A stretch of DNA of 64,000 nt from contig CAVFKD010000001.1 of NCBI GenBank assembly GCA_963623095.1, forward strand, positions 1-64,000, written 5' to 3'. A program made the translations under genes and the position numbers. The DNA is from UBA3210 sp963623095. Lineage in GTDB: Bacteria > Bacillota_I > Bacilli_A > RFN20 > CAG-449. This document shows, piece after piece, positions 22,539 to 32,837 of the stretch; within the stretch, counting starts at the first letter, position 1; the number at the start of each line of letters is the position of its first letter. The notes below the pieces were generated by a model. That model did not search any database. It saw only the letters and a program-made list of their open reading frames with translations, and was not told the DNA's origin.

Positions 22539-25500
22539 TTAAAAGTCAAATAAAGACATTCTATTTGATTCAGGCAAGTCTTTTAACACGCCTAGTTTCT
22601 TTAAATTTTCAATGTTTTGCATTGAAAGTTTTGTTCTTCTAGATAAATCTTCGATTGACATAAATTCTTTCTTTTCTCTTTCATCTACAACGCTTTGTGC
22701 CGCAGGTGTACCTAAGTTATCCAAAGTATCAAATGGAGGAATAATACAATTATTCTCATGATCTACTCTAAATTTACCTGCAAGAGATTTATTTAAATCG
22801 ATATTAGATATCTTATATCCTCTTTCAACCATCTCAAGAGCGATATTTAATGTCTTTTCAATTTCTTCATCTTTTGGAGAAAGTTTACCTCCGCTAGTCT
22901 TAATATTTTTATATTCTTCAAGACGAGTTGTAATTGCTTTTTCTCCTGATGACATTACTTTAATATCATATTGTTTACTACGAGTTGTAAAATAAACAGC
23001 ATAATATTCTAATGGATAATAAACCTTATACCAAGCAACTCTGCCCGCCATCATAACATAAGCAACCGCATGAGCTTTAGGGAATAAGTATTTAATCTTA
23101 TTACATGATGTAATATACCATTCAGGAACTTTATGTTCTCTTAATAAATCTTCATCTTCTGGTTTAAGCTTTTTACCTTTTCTTACTTGTTCCATCAATG
23201 TAAATGATTTAACAGGTTCAACACCATAGTTTTGTAAACCAATCATAATATCATCACGGCAACCAATAACTTGTTGAATAGTACAAGTTCCATCATTAAT
23301 TAAATCTTGAGCGTTGCCATTCCAAACATCAGTACCATGGGATAGACCAGAAATAATAAGTAAATCCGCGAATGTTGAAGGGTTAGTGTCTTCAAGCATT
23401 TTTCTAACAAACGGAGTACCAAATTCTGGTAAACCTAATGCACCTGTTTTTTCTTGTAAATAGTTTGCATGACATTTTAATGCATCTCTTGAACTATATA
23501 ATGAAATAACTTTTGTATCTGTATTAGGGACAGTCTTTGGATCAATACCAGTTAAGTCACCAAGCATTTTTAATGCAGTTGGGTCAACGTGTCCTAATAA
23601 GTCAAGTTTTAAGACATTATCATGAATTTTATGGAAGTCGAAGTGGGTTGTTTTCCATGCCGCGGATAAATCATCCGCAGGATATTGGATCGGTGTAAAA
23701 TCATAAACATCCATATCGGAAGGAATAACAATAATACCACCTGGATGTTGACCAGTTGTTCTTTTTACATCCATACAACCTAAAGATAATCTTGTTACTT
23801 CAGCATTTTTAACTTTTCGAGGATCCATTCCTAATGCTTCAAAATATCCTAATGCATATCCATAAGCGGTCTTTTCTGCGACCGTTTCAATAGTACCTGC
23901 ACGATAAACATTAGAAACACCTAATAAGGTTTTTGTTAAATCATGGGCTCTTGCTTGATATTCACCTGAGAAGTTTAAGTCAATATCAGGAACTTTTTCT
24001 GCGTGGAATCCTAAGAATGTTGCAAAAGGAATATTTTGTCCATCACGAACCATATCTTCTCCACAAATTGGGCAATTTTTTTGAGGTAAATCAAAACCTG
24101 AACGATATTTTTTAGTATCGACATCCCATTCTTGATGGAAACATTTTGGGCAACGATAATGAGGTGGAAGAGGATTAACTTCTGTAATATCCGACATAGT
24201 CGCAACTAAAGAAGAACCAACACTACCTCTAGATCCAACCATGAATCCATCTTTGTTAGTTTGACGAACAATTTCACTCGCGATGTAATATTGAACAGTA
24301 AATTTATATTTTAAAATACCATCTAATTCCGCGTTAAGTCGATCTTTAACTTGTTGAGGAACTGGATCTCCATACATTCTTTTTGCGTTATACCAAACTC
24401 TTTCAACTAACAATTTTGCATCATCTTTAATATGAGGTGGATATAATCTATCTTTAACCGGTAAAACTTCTTCGAATTGATCTGCTATTAAATTTGAATT
24501 AGTGACAACGATTTCTTTTGCGATATCTTTGCCTAAGAATTCAAATTGTCTTAACATTTCACCAGTTGTTCTAAATTGTTGATCAGGGTTTTCTACATCT
24601 ATACCATTTCTCATTAATTTTTCTCTTTTTCTAGAGAAATATAATGGGTGACGAGATCCTCCAACCGCTTTCGCGAGAATATAAACATCACGATAAATCT
24701 TATCTTCTTGAGAAATATAATGGCAATCACCTGTTGCTACACAGATTTTACCAACCTTTTTAGAAGCATCATAAATATCTTTAATAATTCTTTGAACTAC
24801 TTCCATTGATTCAATTTCTTGTAATTGAACATGTAATTTAAAATTTCCTGGAGGTTGAACTTCAATGAAATCATAAAATTCCATCTTCTTCATTAAATCA
24901 ACTTCTGATTTATTTCTTGCAGTTTCAAATACTTCGCCATTTAAACAAGCAGAGCCAACAAGTAAGTTTTCACGGTATTCTTGAATTAACTTTCTAGGAA
25001 TACGTGGTGAACCTGCGAAATATTCAGTATTTGATAAAGAAACAAGTTTAAATAAAGCTTTTAAACCTGCCATATTTTTCGCGTATACAGTAACATGCAT
25101 TGGTCTTAAATGCTTAAATAATTGATCATTGGTTAAGTTTTCTAATTCACTATGTTTCATAGATAAATTATTTTTAGTTAAACTTGCAAGCATTCCAGCC
25201 CAAGATTCTGCGAGAACCTTAGCATCGTAGTCCGCTCTATGGGCACCATGATCATCGCCTTCTGCTTCATCTCCACCATGATATTCAACTTCGTATTGAC
25301 GACATAAACTACCTAAGTTATGAGATCTTAGTTCAGGGTATAAATATCTAAATAAAGGTAAGGTATCGATAACAGGATTTTTAATTTCTTCTTCATTATT
25401 TCTAATGCACATTTCATTTAAGAAGCCATAGTCAAATTGACCATTGTGCGCGACTAATATAGTATCTTTATCACCGATGAAATCTTTAATAATCTTTAAA

Positions 25501-26903
25501 GCTTCTTTCATCTTTAATTGACCTTTTAACATATCATCAGTAATATGTGTTAATTCTGAAATAGTTTTTGATAAAGGTCTTTCTGGGTCAATTAAAATAT
25601 CGATGGAATCAGTAATTAAACCATCTTTATATTTAACCGCACCAAATTCAATAACTGTATCATAACGCGCGGATAAACCAGTTGTTTCAAAGTCGAATAC
25701 AACATATGTTGCGCTATTTAAGGAAATATCTGAAGGATTGAAAATATAAGTTAATTTATCATCAACCATATTCATTTCACAGCCGTATAATGCTTTAACG
25801 CCTGTTTTCTTACTTGCGGCTTGAGCATCAGGGAAAGCTTGAACATTTGTGTGGTCAGTAATCGCAACTGCCTTCATGCCCCATTTTTTTGCTTGAGCGA
25901 AATACTCATCAACTTTAGCTACTGAGTCCATTGTTGACATTTTAGTATGCGCGTGTAATTCAACTCTTTTTTCTTCTTCATCATCTATTCGTTCTGTATA
26001 GAATTGACCTTCCATTTCGTTGATATAATCTGCGACTAAATGGATTTCTGGTTTTTGATTTTCTTTTCCTTTAGGTAAGAATTTATTTTGAACTGTACCT
26101 CTTATTTTCAAATAAGCACCGTTCTTTTTATAAGTTTCCAATATTTCAGGAGTAAAGTTTCTTCTATTGCCAAAGATTGTAACTTCAATTGAATCAGAAT
26201 GATCATATACGTATAAAGTAACAATTTGTTTTCCTTTACGAGTAATAGTTTCATCCGCTTTAAAAACAATAGCTTCAATTTCTACATTCCCAGAATTTTC
26301 ATCAAAATCTGCGATTTTTCCAGGAATATAATTTCCTTTAACTCTCTTAGTTGCATATGCATCATTAGGATTAAAAGAAGAAGCTTTTACTTGATAGGAA
26401 GAAGCAATCTTTTTTAATGCTTCTTCTTGAATTTTTTTCTTATCTACATCTTCTTTATAAACAATATCAGTTGTAATATCGTAATTAATATTTAAATCTG
26501 CGAGTAATTCTTCCCAAACTTCTAAAACATGTTTAAATGAATTAAATTGTAATGCACTGGAGAAAATGAATTTGATTTCATTTTTTAAAAATGTGCATTT
26601 AGGCATTTGGTTAACATCTGTGTTTGGAGTCGCTAAAAACTCCGCGAGGAGTAAGTTATAAACATCCTGCGCGGATACCATTTTATTATATTTAAAAGTA
26701 ACATTATTTCTAAATTTTGCATTGTTGACGCCATCTAATAATCTTTTTGCGTCTTCATACTTAAAAAGATAATCTTTAGTTATTTCAACATAACATATTT
26801 GATTTTCTTTATCATTCTTTGTAACGCGAAAAGAACAATTGTTATATGGAGTAGGATCTACAATTCCTATCGAAGATAAAAATCTTTTAAATAAATCATC
26901 CAT
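22539..26903 (-). CDS. polC: DNA polymerase III alpha subunit, PolC type
   Basis: The 1,454-residue replicative polymerase has the PolC domain order. An N-terminal domain comes first, then an OB fold (about 190-290). The PHP domain (VELHAHTKMSTMDSVAKVDE) is split by an inserted DEDDh proofreading exonuclease (TYVVFDFETTGLSARYD near 400). A Cys4 zinc element (CPKCF...CPICG) comes next, then the polymerase core with PDIDLNFSG, and the C-terminal helix-hairpin-helix parts. PolC is specific to Bacillota and relatives. AGGAGGG precedes the ATG. Length is close to the 1,437 residues of Bacillus subtilis PolC. It lies 22 bases after rseP; proS, often found between them, is absent. Confidence 0.98.
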   Translation of the reverse strand: MDDLFKRFLSSIGIVDPTPYNNCSFRVTKNDKENQICYVEITKDYLFKYEDAKRLLDGVNNAKFRNNVTFKYNKMVSAQDVYNLLLAEFLATPNTDVNQMPKCTFLKNEIKFIFSSALQFNSFKHVLEVWEELLADLNINYDITTDIVYKEDVDKKKIQEEALKKIASSYQVKASSFNPNDAYATKRVKGNYIPGKIADFDENSGNVEIEAIVFKADETITRKGKQIVTLYVYDHSDSIEVTIFGNRRNFTPEILETYKKNGAYLKIRGTVQNKFLPKGKENQKPEIHLVADYINEMEGQFYTERIDDEEEKRVELHAHTKMSTMDSVAKVDEYFAQAKKWGMKAVAITDHTNVQAFPDAQAASKKTGVKALYGCEMNMVDDKLTYIFNPSDISLNSATYVVFDFETTGLSARYDTVIEFGAVKYKDGLITDSIDILIDPERPLSKTISELTHITDDMLKGQLKMKEALKIIKDFIGDKDTILVAHNGQFDYGFLNEMCIRNNEEEIKNPVIDTLPLFRYLYPELRSHNLGSLCRQYEVEYHGGDEAEGDDHGAHRADYDAKVLAESWAGMLASLTKNNLSMKHSELENLTNDQLFKHLRPMHVTVYAKNMAGLKALFKLVSLSNTEYFAGSPRIPRKLIQEYRENLLVGSACLNGEVFETARNKSEVDLMKKMEFYDFIEVQPPGNFKLHVQLQEIESMEVVQRIIKDIYDASKKVGKICVATGDCHYISQEDKIYRDVYILAKAVGGSRHPLYFSRKREKLMRNGIDVENPDQQFRTTGEMLRQFEFLGKDIAKEIVVTNSNLIADQFEEVLPVKDRLYPPHIKDDAKLLVERVWYNAKRMYGDPVPQQVKDRLNAELDGILKYKFTVQYYIASEIVRQTNKDGFMVGSRGSVGSSLVATMSDITEVNPLPPHYRCPKCFHQEWDVDTKKYRSGFDLPQKNCPICGEDMVRDGQNIPFATFLGFHAEKVPDIDLNFSGEYQARAHDLTKTLLGVSNVYRAGTIETVAEKTAYGYALGYFEALGMDPRKVKNAEVTRLSLGCMDVKRTTGQHPGGIIVIPSDMDVYDFTPIQYPADDLSAAWKTTHFDFHKIHDNVLKLDLLGHVDPTALKMLGDLTGIDPKTVPNTDTKVISLYSSRDALKCHANYLQEKTGALGLPEFGTPFVRKMLEDTNPSTFADLLIISGLSHGTDVWNGNAQDLINDGTCTIQQVIGCRDDIMIGLQNYGVEPVKSFTLMEQVRKGKKLKPEDEDLLREHKVPEWYITSCNKIKYLFPKAHAVAYVMMAGRVAWYKVYYPLEYYAVYFTTRSKQYDIKVMSSGEKAITTRLEEYKNIKTSGGKLSPKDEEIEKTLNIALEMVERGYKISNIDLNKSLAGKFRVDHENNCIIPPFDTLDNLGTPAAQSVVDEREKKEFMSIEDLSRRTKLSMQNIENLKKLGVLKDLPESNRMSLFDF

Positions 26904-26925
26904 AAATTTTGTTCCCTCCTAAAAT

Positions 26926-28200
26926 TTAAATAAGAATAAAGAATAATTTTAATATGTCTTTACACGTAATTGCGATCATTAATCCGAATAATAAAACCAT
27001 ACCAATAAATGACATAATAGATTTAACTTTTGGATTAATGTCTCTTTTTGTAATGCCTTCAATAATACAAACAAGTAAATGCCATCCATCAAGTCCTGGG
27101 AATGGTAATAGATTAACAACACCAAGGTTAATGCTAATTAAGCCCCAGAATAATAAGAAATAACCAAATCCCATTTGAGTCATTTGCATTTGTTGTTGTA
27201 CAATCGCAACTGGACCACCTAAGTTATTAAAACCAGTTCCAACAAATAATGAGCCAATTGCTTTAAAAATTGCGATAGAATATTCACCAAATGTAGTAAA
27301 TGTATTTTTTACTCTTTCACCAAAAGTAAAGCTTCTAGTTGGAGCAGAAATACCTAATTTATGCCAAGCATAAGTAGTAATAGTTGAACCATTTTCTTCT
27401 GTCTTGCTTTCTTCATAAGCTTTTACAGTAATTGTTTTTTCACTGCCATCTTCTAAAGTGAAGATATAAGTTTTTGTATCATCAAGTGATAAAGGTAAAT
27501 ATGTATTACCTGTCGCAGATAAATAATCTGCAGTGCCTCCTTTTGTATCTAAGCTACCTGGAGTAATTGTATATTCATATTCTGAAGGTAATGCTTTTCC
27601 ATCTGCATCAATACTTCCACCTTCTAATGAAGTTTTAATTGTACCATCGTAAATAACTTTAATTTTTGAGAAAGTTGAATCACTTGTTAAACCTGATGCA
27701 AGGAAAGGTGAATCATCTGTATGAGATACTCCATCCGCATCAGTATAAGTAATTTGTGATGTAACTACGAAATTAGTTTTTGAATAATCCGCGGTTTTTG
27801 TAAAGCAATAACCAACGAATAATAATATTAAACCTAAGATGAAGTTTAATGTAACACCTGCGACCATAATGATCGCTCTTTTCCATTTTGCGACACCTTG
27901 TAAGAATCTATTCGCTGGAATGTTTTTTAATTCTTCAACATCTTCCATGCCTTCACCAGCCATGGCAACATATCCACCTAAAGGTAAACATCTAATTGAG
28001 ATTTTTGTTTCTTTTGGTCTATTATGTTTTTTATTCATTCCCTTTGGTTTATGTTGATAAATCGCAGGACCAAATCCAATTGAGAATTCATCGCAATAAA
28101 CATCAAATAATTTTGCCATAGATAAATGGCCAAGTTCATGAATGCATACCAATACTGATAATGCGATTAGAAAGTAAATAATATTTAAAAATATTTGCAT
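26926..28200 (-). CDS. rseP: Site-2 intramembrane metalloprotease (RseP/RasP)
   Basis: The 424-residue protein has the zinc site HELGH at 21-25 in its first helix and the second metal motif LLPFPGLDGWHLL near residue 370. A central extracytoplasmic region with PDZ-like character lies between. It cleaves membrane helices after a first cut, typically anti-sigma factors and signal-peptide remnants. Its ATG overlaps the dxr stop by one base (TAATG). The central region is rich in Thr, Asp and Ser and somewhat longer than usual. Confidence 0.93.
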   Translation of the reverse strand: MQIFLNIIYFLIALSVLVCIHELGHLSMAKLFDVYCDEFSIGFGPAIYQHKPKGMNKKHNRPKETKISIRCLPLGGYVAMAGEGMEDVEELKNIPANRFLQGVAKWKRAIIMVAGVTLNFILGLILLFVGYCFTKTADYSKTNFVVTSQITYTDADGVSHTDDSPFLASGLTSDSTFSKIKVIYDGTIKTSLEGGSIDADGKALPSEYEYTITPGSLDTKGGTADYLSATGNTYLPLSLDDTKTYIFTLEDGSEKTITVKAYEESKTEENGSTITTYAWHKLGISAPTRSFTFGERVKNTFTTFGEYSIAIFKAIGSLFVGTGFNNLGGPVAIVQQQMQMTQMGFGYFLLFWGLISINLGVVNLLPFPGLDGWHLLVCIIEGITKRDINPKVKSIMSFIGMVLLFGLMIAITCKDILKLFFILI

Positions 28201-29357
28201 TATTTCTTTCTCCTTTCTATTTCTTCATTAACTAGTTTTCTAGTTATGTTATTAACTGAAATTAAATCTTCGATTGTTGGATTATTAATAACTTCATGTT
28301 TATCCATCATAAGTCTAATCAATTCTTCAATTTCTATAAATGATATCTTTTCATCTAAGAAAGCATATACTGCTTCTTCATTCGCTGCATTAACAACACA
28401 TGGCATAGTTCCACCAACTTTAATTGCTTCAAGCGCGTAATTTAAGCAAGGATATCTATTTGGATCTAGTTTTCTAAAGTGAATACTAGAAAAATCTTCT
28501 AAGTTTAAAGATTTTGTTTTAATTTGTTTACGATCCATTTCATATAAAGCATATGCAATAGGTACTTTCATATCGGCAGGTCCAAAATCTGCGAGATATG
28601 AATTATCACAAAATTCAACAAGTGAATGAATGATTGATTCATCGTGTAATAAAACACTTATCTTTTCAATAGGTAAATGGAATAAATGATATGCTTCAAT
28701 TACTTCAAATCCCTTATTCATCATTGTCGCAGAATCTATGGTAATTTTTTGTCCCATAGACCATGATGGATGTTTTAATGCATCTTTTACAGTAACATTT
28801 TTTAATTCATCATGTTTCTTATCTCTAAAACTTCCTCCAGAAGCAGTAATGACTAATCTTTTAACTTCTTCTTTAGGCATATCTTTTAAACATTTCGCTA
28901 AAGCGACATGTTCAGAATCAATTGGATATAAATTAACGTGATATTCATCTAATAATTTGTTGATGATATCTCCTCCAACAACTAATGATTCTTTATTCGC
29001 TAAAGCTAAATCAATTTTGTTTTTAATTGTTTCAACACTTGGAATAAAACCAACAAATCCAACTAAAGCATTAACTACCATATCATAACGATACGCTTTA
29101 ATTAAATCTAATAAGCCTTCATCACCATAAAAGAATTTAATGTGAGGAAACTTTTTTTCTAATTCATTTAAATGTTCATTTGAACCAATACAAGCGTATT
29201 TAACACTTTCAAATTCATTTAACACTTCTATTAAGACATTAACTCTTTTACCAACGCTTATACCGATTAATTTAAAATCTGCAGGATTTTCTTTGATAAG
29301 TTCAAGAGTTTGACTTCCAATGGATCCACTTCCACCTAATAAACAAAGTTCTTTCAT
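28200..29357 (-). CDS. dxr: 1-deoxy-D-xylulose-5-phosphate reductoisomerase
   Basis: The 385-residue enzyme makes 2-C-methylerythritol 4-phosphate, the committed step of the MEP isoprenoid route. It shows the NADPH motif GGSGSIGSQTLE (7-18), ALANKESLV, the metal and substrate segment PIDSEHVA, the loop SWSMGQKITIDSATMMNKG, and the C-terminal helical domain. Its presence says that the organism makes isoprenoids by MEP. An AGGAGC site lies seven bases before the ATG. Confidence 0.97.
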   Translation of the reverse strand: MKELCLLGGSGSIGSQTLELIKENPADFKLIGISVGKRVNVLIEVLNEFESVKYACIGSNEHLNELEKKFPHIKFFYGDEGLLDLIKAYRYDMVVNALVGFVGFIPSVETIKNKIDLALANKESLVVGGDIINKLLDEYHVNLYPIDSEHVALAKCLKDMPKEEVKRLVITASGGSFRDKKHDELKNVTVKDALKHPSWSMGQKITIDSATMMNKGFEVIEAYHLFHLPIEKISVLLHDESIIHSLVEFCDNSYLADFGPADMKVPIAYALYEMDRKQIKTKSLNLEDFSSIHFRKLDPNRYPCLNYALEAIKVGGTMPCVVNAANEEAVYAFLDEKISFIEIEELIRLMMDKHEVINNPTIEDLISVNNITRKLVNEEIERRKK

Positions 29358-29358
29358 A

Positions 29359-30369
29359 TTAAGCTCCTATAAAAGGGAAATAAGCAATGATAATAATAAT
29401 CATTGTAACACTGAAACTTGTAACCATTAATGAATCAATACGATCTAGTATACCTCCATGTCCAGGAAGTAAATTAGAATAATCTTTAATTCCAAAATAA
29501 CGTTTAATCGCAGAGAAGATAAAATCTCCTAATACTGCGACAATAGGCATAATAAGTGATACTAATAAAATCCACCACCAATGTGTATGATCTAATATTC
29601 CACTTAAAAGAGGTATACCACATAAGCTTAAAATTAATCCAAATAAGAAACTACCAATAAATGAGAAAATAATTCCTCCGAAGAATCCTTCCCATGTTTT
29701 ATTTGGAGAGATACGAGGATTCATCTTATGTTTACCAAATAAGACACCAAAGCAATAAGCACCAATATCATTAAAGAATGCGCCAATTACTACATAGATG
29801 AATAAGAAAGAAGATAAGATTTGATTACCGCCGTAATTAAAAGCATTTTCTAATCCTCCAAGAGAAATTCCTGACATTGGAACATATCTTAAAAATAATA
29901 AAGATTGTATACCGATGCCAATAAAAATAGACATAGTAGAATAATAACAAGCATCAGAGACAGAGAAATTTTCATGTATCATACTCGCGAAGAATAATAC
30001 TAAGAACTCAAAAGCAATACCTAATGTAGAAACTCCGATATTAGAAATAATAATATTGCCATCATGAATTACTTCTCCATTATTCCAGTTTTTAAAGAAA
30101 ACCCAGAAGATAAAAGATAAACTCATAATAAAAGTAAATATCTTAATCCATAATGGAACATTCTTTTGCTTTAATACATGTATAAATTCGTATATTGCAC
30201 CAAGTGAAACTAAAACAATTAAAGCAAGATATGCGTAATTACCAAATAATAAGCAAGGTACGCAAACAGCAAATAAAACTAAACCTGTAATAGTTCTAGT
30301 TTTAAATGACTTTTTTGTATTTTCTGAAATCTCATTAACATGGAGACCGTTATTTTGTTTATTTTCCAT
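29359..30369 (-). CDS. cdsA: Phosphatidate cytidylyltransferase
   Basis: The 336-residue membrane protein has about eight helices and the CdsA signature near the end (GDFIFSAIKRYFGIKDYSNL, then LPGHGGILDRIDS). It makes CDP-diacylglycerol from phosphatidate and CTP. I chose the ATG at 30369 rather than the TTG one codon before it; AGGTGA lies four to nine bases upstream. In Bacillus uppS stands between frr and cdsA. Here the gap to frr is 250 bases with a terminator and no uppS, so cdsA probably has its own promoter. Confidence 0.93.
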   Translation of the reverse strand: MENKQNNGLHVNEISENTKKSFKTRTITGLVLFAVCVPCLLFGNYAYLALIVLVSLGAIYEFIHVLKQKNVPLWIKIFTFIMSLSFIFWVFFKNWNNGEVIHDGNIIISNIGVSTLGIAFEFLVLFFASMIHENFSVSDACYYSTMSIFIGIGIQSLLFLRYVPMSGISLGGLENAFNYGGNQILSSFLFIYVVIGAFFNDIGAYCFGVLFGKHKMNPRISPNKTWEGFFGGIIFSFIGSFLFGLILSLCGIPLLSGILDHTHWWWILLVSLIMPIVAVLGDFIFSAIKRYFGIKDYSNLLPGHGGILDRIDSLMVTSFSVTMIIIIIAYFPFIGA

Positions 30370-30587
30370 CAAATCACCTGTCCTTGTAATTGTTTTTAAT
30401 TATACTATATAATTAAATCTTATAAAATAAAATCATTAAAAAACGCCGTTACTTTTTTTTAAATCTTAATAATTATTTATTCAAAAATATTAACTATCCA
30501 AATTAAAATAAAACTTAACATTATTTAATTTTTTTAAAATATGTGGATTTTAGCATAAAAACAAGCATTATAAAATAAATTTATCAT
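30370..30587. other. Intergenic region between frr and cdsA
   Basis: A stretch of about 220 very AT-rich bases. It carries a minus-strand TATAAT about 45 bases before cdsA, probably part of its promoter with a poor -35. No open frame with a ribosome site is seen where uppS stands in related genomes. Confidence 0.5.
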
Positions 30588-30611
30588 CAAAAAAGGCTGC
30601 CATAAGCAGCC
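30588..30611 (-). terminator. Terminator of the rpsB-tsf-pyrH-frr group
   Basis: GGCTGC/GCAGCC with a five-base loop, followed by six T's on the minus strand, directly after frr. Confidence 0.9.
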
Positions 30612-30618
30612 CTATAAA

Positions 30619-31161
30619 TTAAATTGTCATGATTTCTTTTTCTTTAGAAGCGTATTCGTCATCGATCTTCTTGCAATATTCATCAGTTAATTTTTGAACA
30701 TCAGCTTGAAGTTTCTTTTCCATATCTTCTGGATATTCTGCATTTTTGATCATGTCTAAGCAATCTCTTCTTGCATTACGAATAACAACTTTACCTTCTT
30801 CAGAATATTTCTTTGCAGTTTTAGCGATATCTCTTCTTCTTTCTTCAGTTAATGCTGGAATATTTAATCTAATAACATTTCCATCATTAATAGGAGTAAT
30901 GCCTAAATTTGAAGCATTTAAAGCTGCGACAATTGCTTTTGCATCATTCTTATCATAAGGTTTAATTAATAATTGTCTTGCTTCAGGAATTGTAACTGAA
31001 GCAATTTGGTTTAAAGCAATCATATCACCATAATATTCAACTTGGATATTATCAAGCATTGATACGCTTGCTCTACCTGTTCTTAAAGTAGATAAATTAT
31101 TTCTTAAAGAAGCAATACCTTTTTCCATTTCTTCTTTAGCTAATTCAATTTCTTCTTCCAT
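30619..31161 (-). CDS. frr: Ribosome recycling factor
   Basis: The 180-residue protein splits post-termination ribosomes with EF-G. It shows MEKGIASLRNNLSTLRTGRAS, then VEYYG, the hinge and the C-terminal coiled-coil helix. The ATG at 31161 has AAGGAG seven bases upstream; a longer 13-codon reading is not supported. It starts one base after the pyrH stop, so the two are translated together. Confidence 0.96.
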   Translation of the reverse strand: MEEEIELAKEEMEKGIASLRNNLSTLRTGRASVSMLDNIQVEYYGDMIALNQIASVTIPEARQLLIKPYDKNDAKAIVAALNASNLGITPINDGNVIRLNIPALTEERRRDIAKTAKKYSEEGKVVIRNARRDCLDMIKNAEYPEDMEKKLQADVQKLTDEYCKKIDDEYASKEKEIMTI

Positions 31162-31162
31162 C

Positions 31163-31885
31163 TTATTCTCCTTTAATTGTTGTACCAACTTTTTCTCCAT
31201 CGAGGATTTTTGTTAGGTTAGAAGTGTCATTCATATTGAAGACACGAATTTCAATGCCAGAATTTTTACATAATGAAACTGCAGTTGCATCCATAACTTG
31301 TAAATCTCTTTCAAGCATTCCTTGATATGTGATTTCAGAAATAAATTCTGCATTTTTATCAGTTTTAGGGTCTGCGGTAAAGACGCCGTCAACACCATTT
31401 TTACCCATGAAAATTGCATCACATCCAACTTCACTTGCTCTTAAAGCTGCACATGTATCAGTTGTGAAATATGGGTTACCTGTGCCGCCGCCAAAGATAA
31501 CAACTCTACCTTTTTCAAGGTGTCTAATTGCTCTTCTTTGTACATATGGTTCAGCGACTTGTCTAATTTCAAGACTTGTCATAACTCTTGTACATACACC
31601 AACTTGTTCTAATGCAGATTGTAACGCTAAAGCATTAATGATTGTTCCAAGCATTCCCATGTAGTCTGCAGTAGATCTTTCAACACCAATTGAAGAAGCT
31701 AATTTTCCTCTCCAGATGTTTCCTCCACCGACAACGATACAAATTTGAACGCCTCTATCATGTAATACTTTGATAGCTTCTGCCATATATTTTAAATTTG
31801 ATGCGTCAAAGATTTCACCATTTACTTTATCTGCAAGAGATTCTCCAGAGACTTTAAGTAAAATTCTATTATATTTGTTTGCCAT
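31163..31885 (-). CDS. pyrH: UMP kinase
   Basis: The 240-residue amino-acid-kinase-fold enzyme phosphorylates UMP to UDP. It has YNRILLKVSGESL at the start, VVGGGNIWRG, the YMGMLGT segment and FGGGTGNPYFTTDT. GAGGAG precedes the ATG at 31885. The order rpsB-tsf-pyrH-frr is conserved across bacteria. A hairpin lies between tsf and this gene. Confidence 0.97.
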   Translation of the reverse strand: MANKYNRILLKVSGESLADKVNGEIFDASNLKYMAEAIKVLHDRGVQICIVVGGGNIWRGKLASSIGVERSTADYMGMLGTIINALALQSALEQVGVCTRVMTSLEIRQVAEPYVQRRAIRHLEKGRVVIFGGGTGNPYFTTDTCAALRASEVGCDAIFMGKNGVDGVFTADPKTDKNAEFISEITYQGMLERDLQVMDATAVSLCKNSGIEIRVFNMNDTSNLTKILDGEKVGTTIKGE

Positions 31886-31904
31886 AATAATACTCCTCAA
31901 ATTC

Positions 31905-31935
31905 TTGAAAAAAGCACTCGAAAAAGAGTGCTTTT
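31905..31935 (-). terminator. Hairpin/terminator between tsf and pyrH
   Basis: AAAAGCACTC and GAGTGCTTTT form a ten-base stem with a six-base loop and extra T's. It may set a lower level of pyrH and frr than of rpsB and tsf. Confidence 0.75.
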
Positions 31936-31938
31936 AAA

Positions 31939-32805
31939 TTACATTTGTTTTGCAACTTCTTCAGCAAAGTTTTCTTCCTTCTTTTGCATACCTTCACCGA
32001 CTTGATAACGGATGAATTTAACAACAGAAGCATTGCCATTCTTTAAAATAGCTTCGACTTTTTGTGATGGATCTAAAATGTATTCTTGTGAAAGTAATAC
32101 AGATTCACCTAAGTATTTATTAACTTTACCTTCGATAATCTTAATAAGAGCTTGTTCTGGTTTGCCTGCTAATTTTGGATCGTTCTTAGAAGCTTCTAAT
32201 TGAACTTTCTTTTCGTTTTCAATAACGTCTGCAGGGATATCACTTGCTTGAACATATGTTGGGTTATTAGCAGCAATAGTCATAGAAATGCCTTTAGCCA
32301 TTTCATCTGTGCCACCTTCAACTAATGTTAAAACTGAAATCTTACCACCCATGTGTTTGTACATACCAAATCTTTGAGTAGCTGTTTTTGTAACAATTTC
32401 AAATCTTCTTAAATCTAATTTTTCACCAATCTTAACTGTAGCGTTTGTGAATAATTCATTTGTTAATTCTTTTGCGCAGTTAATGCAAGCTGGTTTTTCT
32501 TTTAAGATAACTTCAGCAACATCGCTTACTAATTGTTTGAAAGGATCTGAATTTGCAACGAAGTCTGTTTCAGAGTTAATTTCTAAAATAACTGCTGTAT
32601 CGCCTTCTGCGATAACATGTGTTAAACCTTCAGCAGCAATTCTTGAAGCTTTCTTAACAGCTTTAGCAATACCTTTTTCTCTTAACCATTCGCATGATTT
32701 TTCAATATCTGAATCGCAAGCAAGTAAAGCTGCTTTACAATCCATCATACCAGCACCGGTACGTTCTCTTAATACTTTAATTAATTCGATTAAACTTGAA
32801 GCCAT
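31939..32805 (-). CDS. tsf: Elongation factor Ts
   Basis: The 288-residue guanine exchange factor of EF-Tu begins with the UBA-like domain (LIELIKVLRERTGAGMMDCK). It has the TDFVA motif in NSETDFVANSDPF and two core domains after it. Length is normal. AAAAAGGGG precedes the ATG. It follows rpsB by 32 bases. Confidence 0.97.
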   Translation of the reverse strand: MASSLIELIKVLRERTGAGMMDCKAALLACDSDIEKSCEWLREKGIAKAVKKASRIAAEGLTHVIAEGDTAVILEINSETDFVANSDPFKQLVSDVAEVILKEKPACINCAKELTNELFTNATVKIGEKLDLRRFEIVTKTATQRFGMYKHMGGKISVLTLVEGGTDEMAKGISMTIAANNPTYVQASDIPADVIENEKKVQLEASKNDPKLAGKPEQALIKIIEGKVNKYLGESVLLSQEYILDPSQKVEAILKNGNASVVKFIRYQVGEGMQKKEENFAEEVAKQM

Positions 32806-32837
32806 AATTTTCCCCTTTTTAGTTTTGAATAAATAAA

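Noticed and set aside
32447..32836. Long plus-strand open frame opposite tsf (129 codons)
   Set aside because: It is antisense to a clear elongation factor gene, has no ribosome site, and reflects codon bias of the minus strand. The same holds for frames opposite pyrH (31329-31664), rpsB (33205-33495), dxr and surE.
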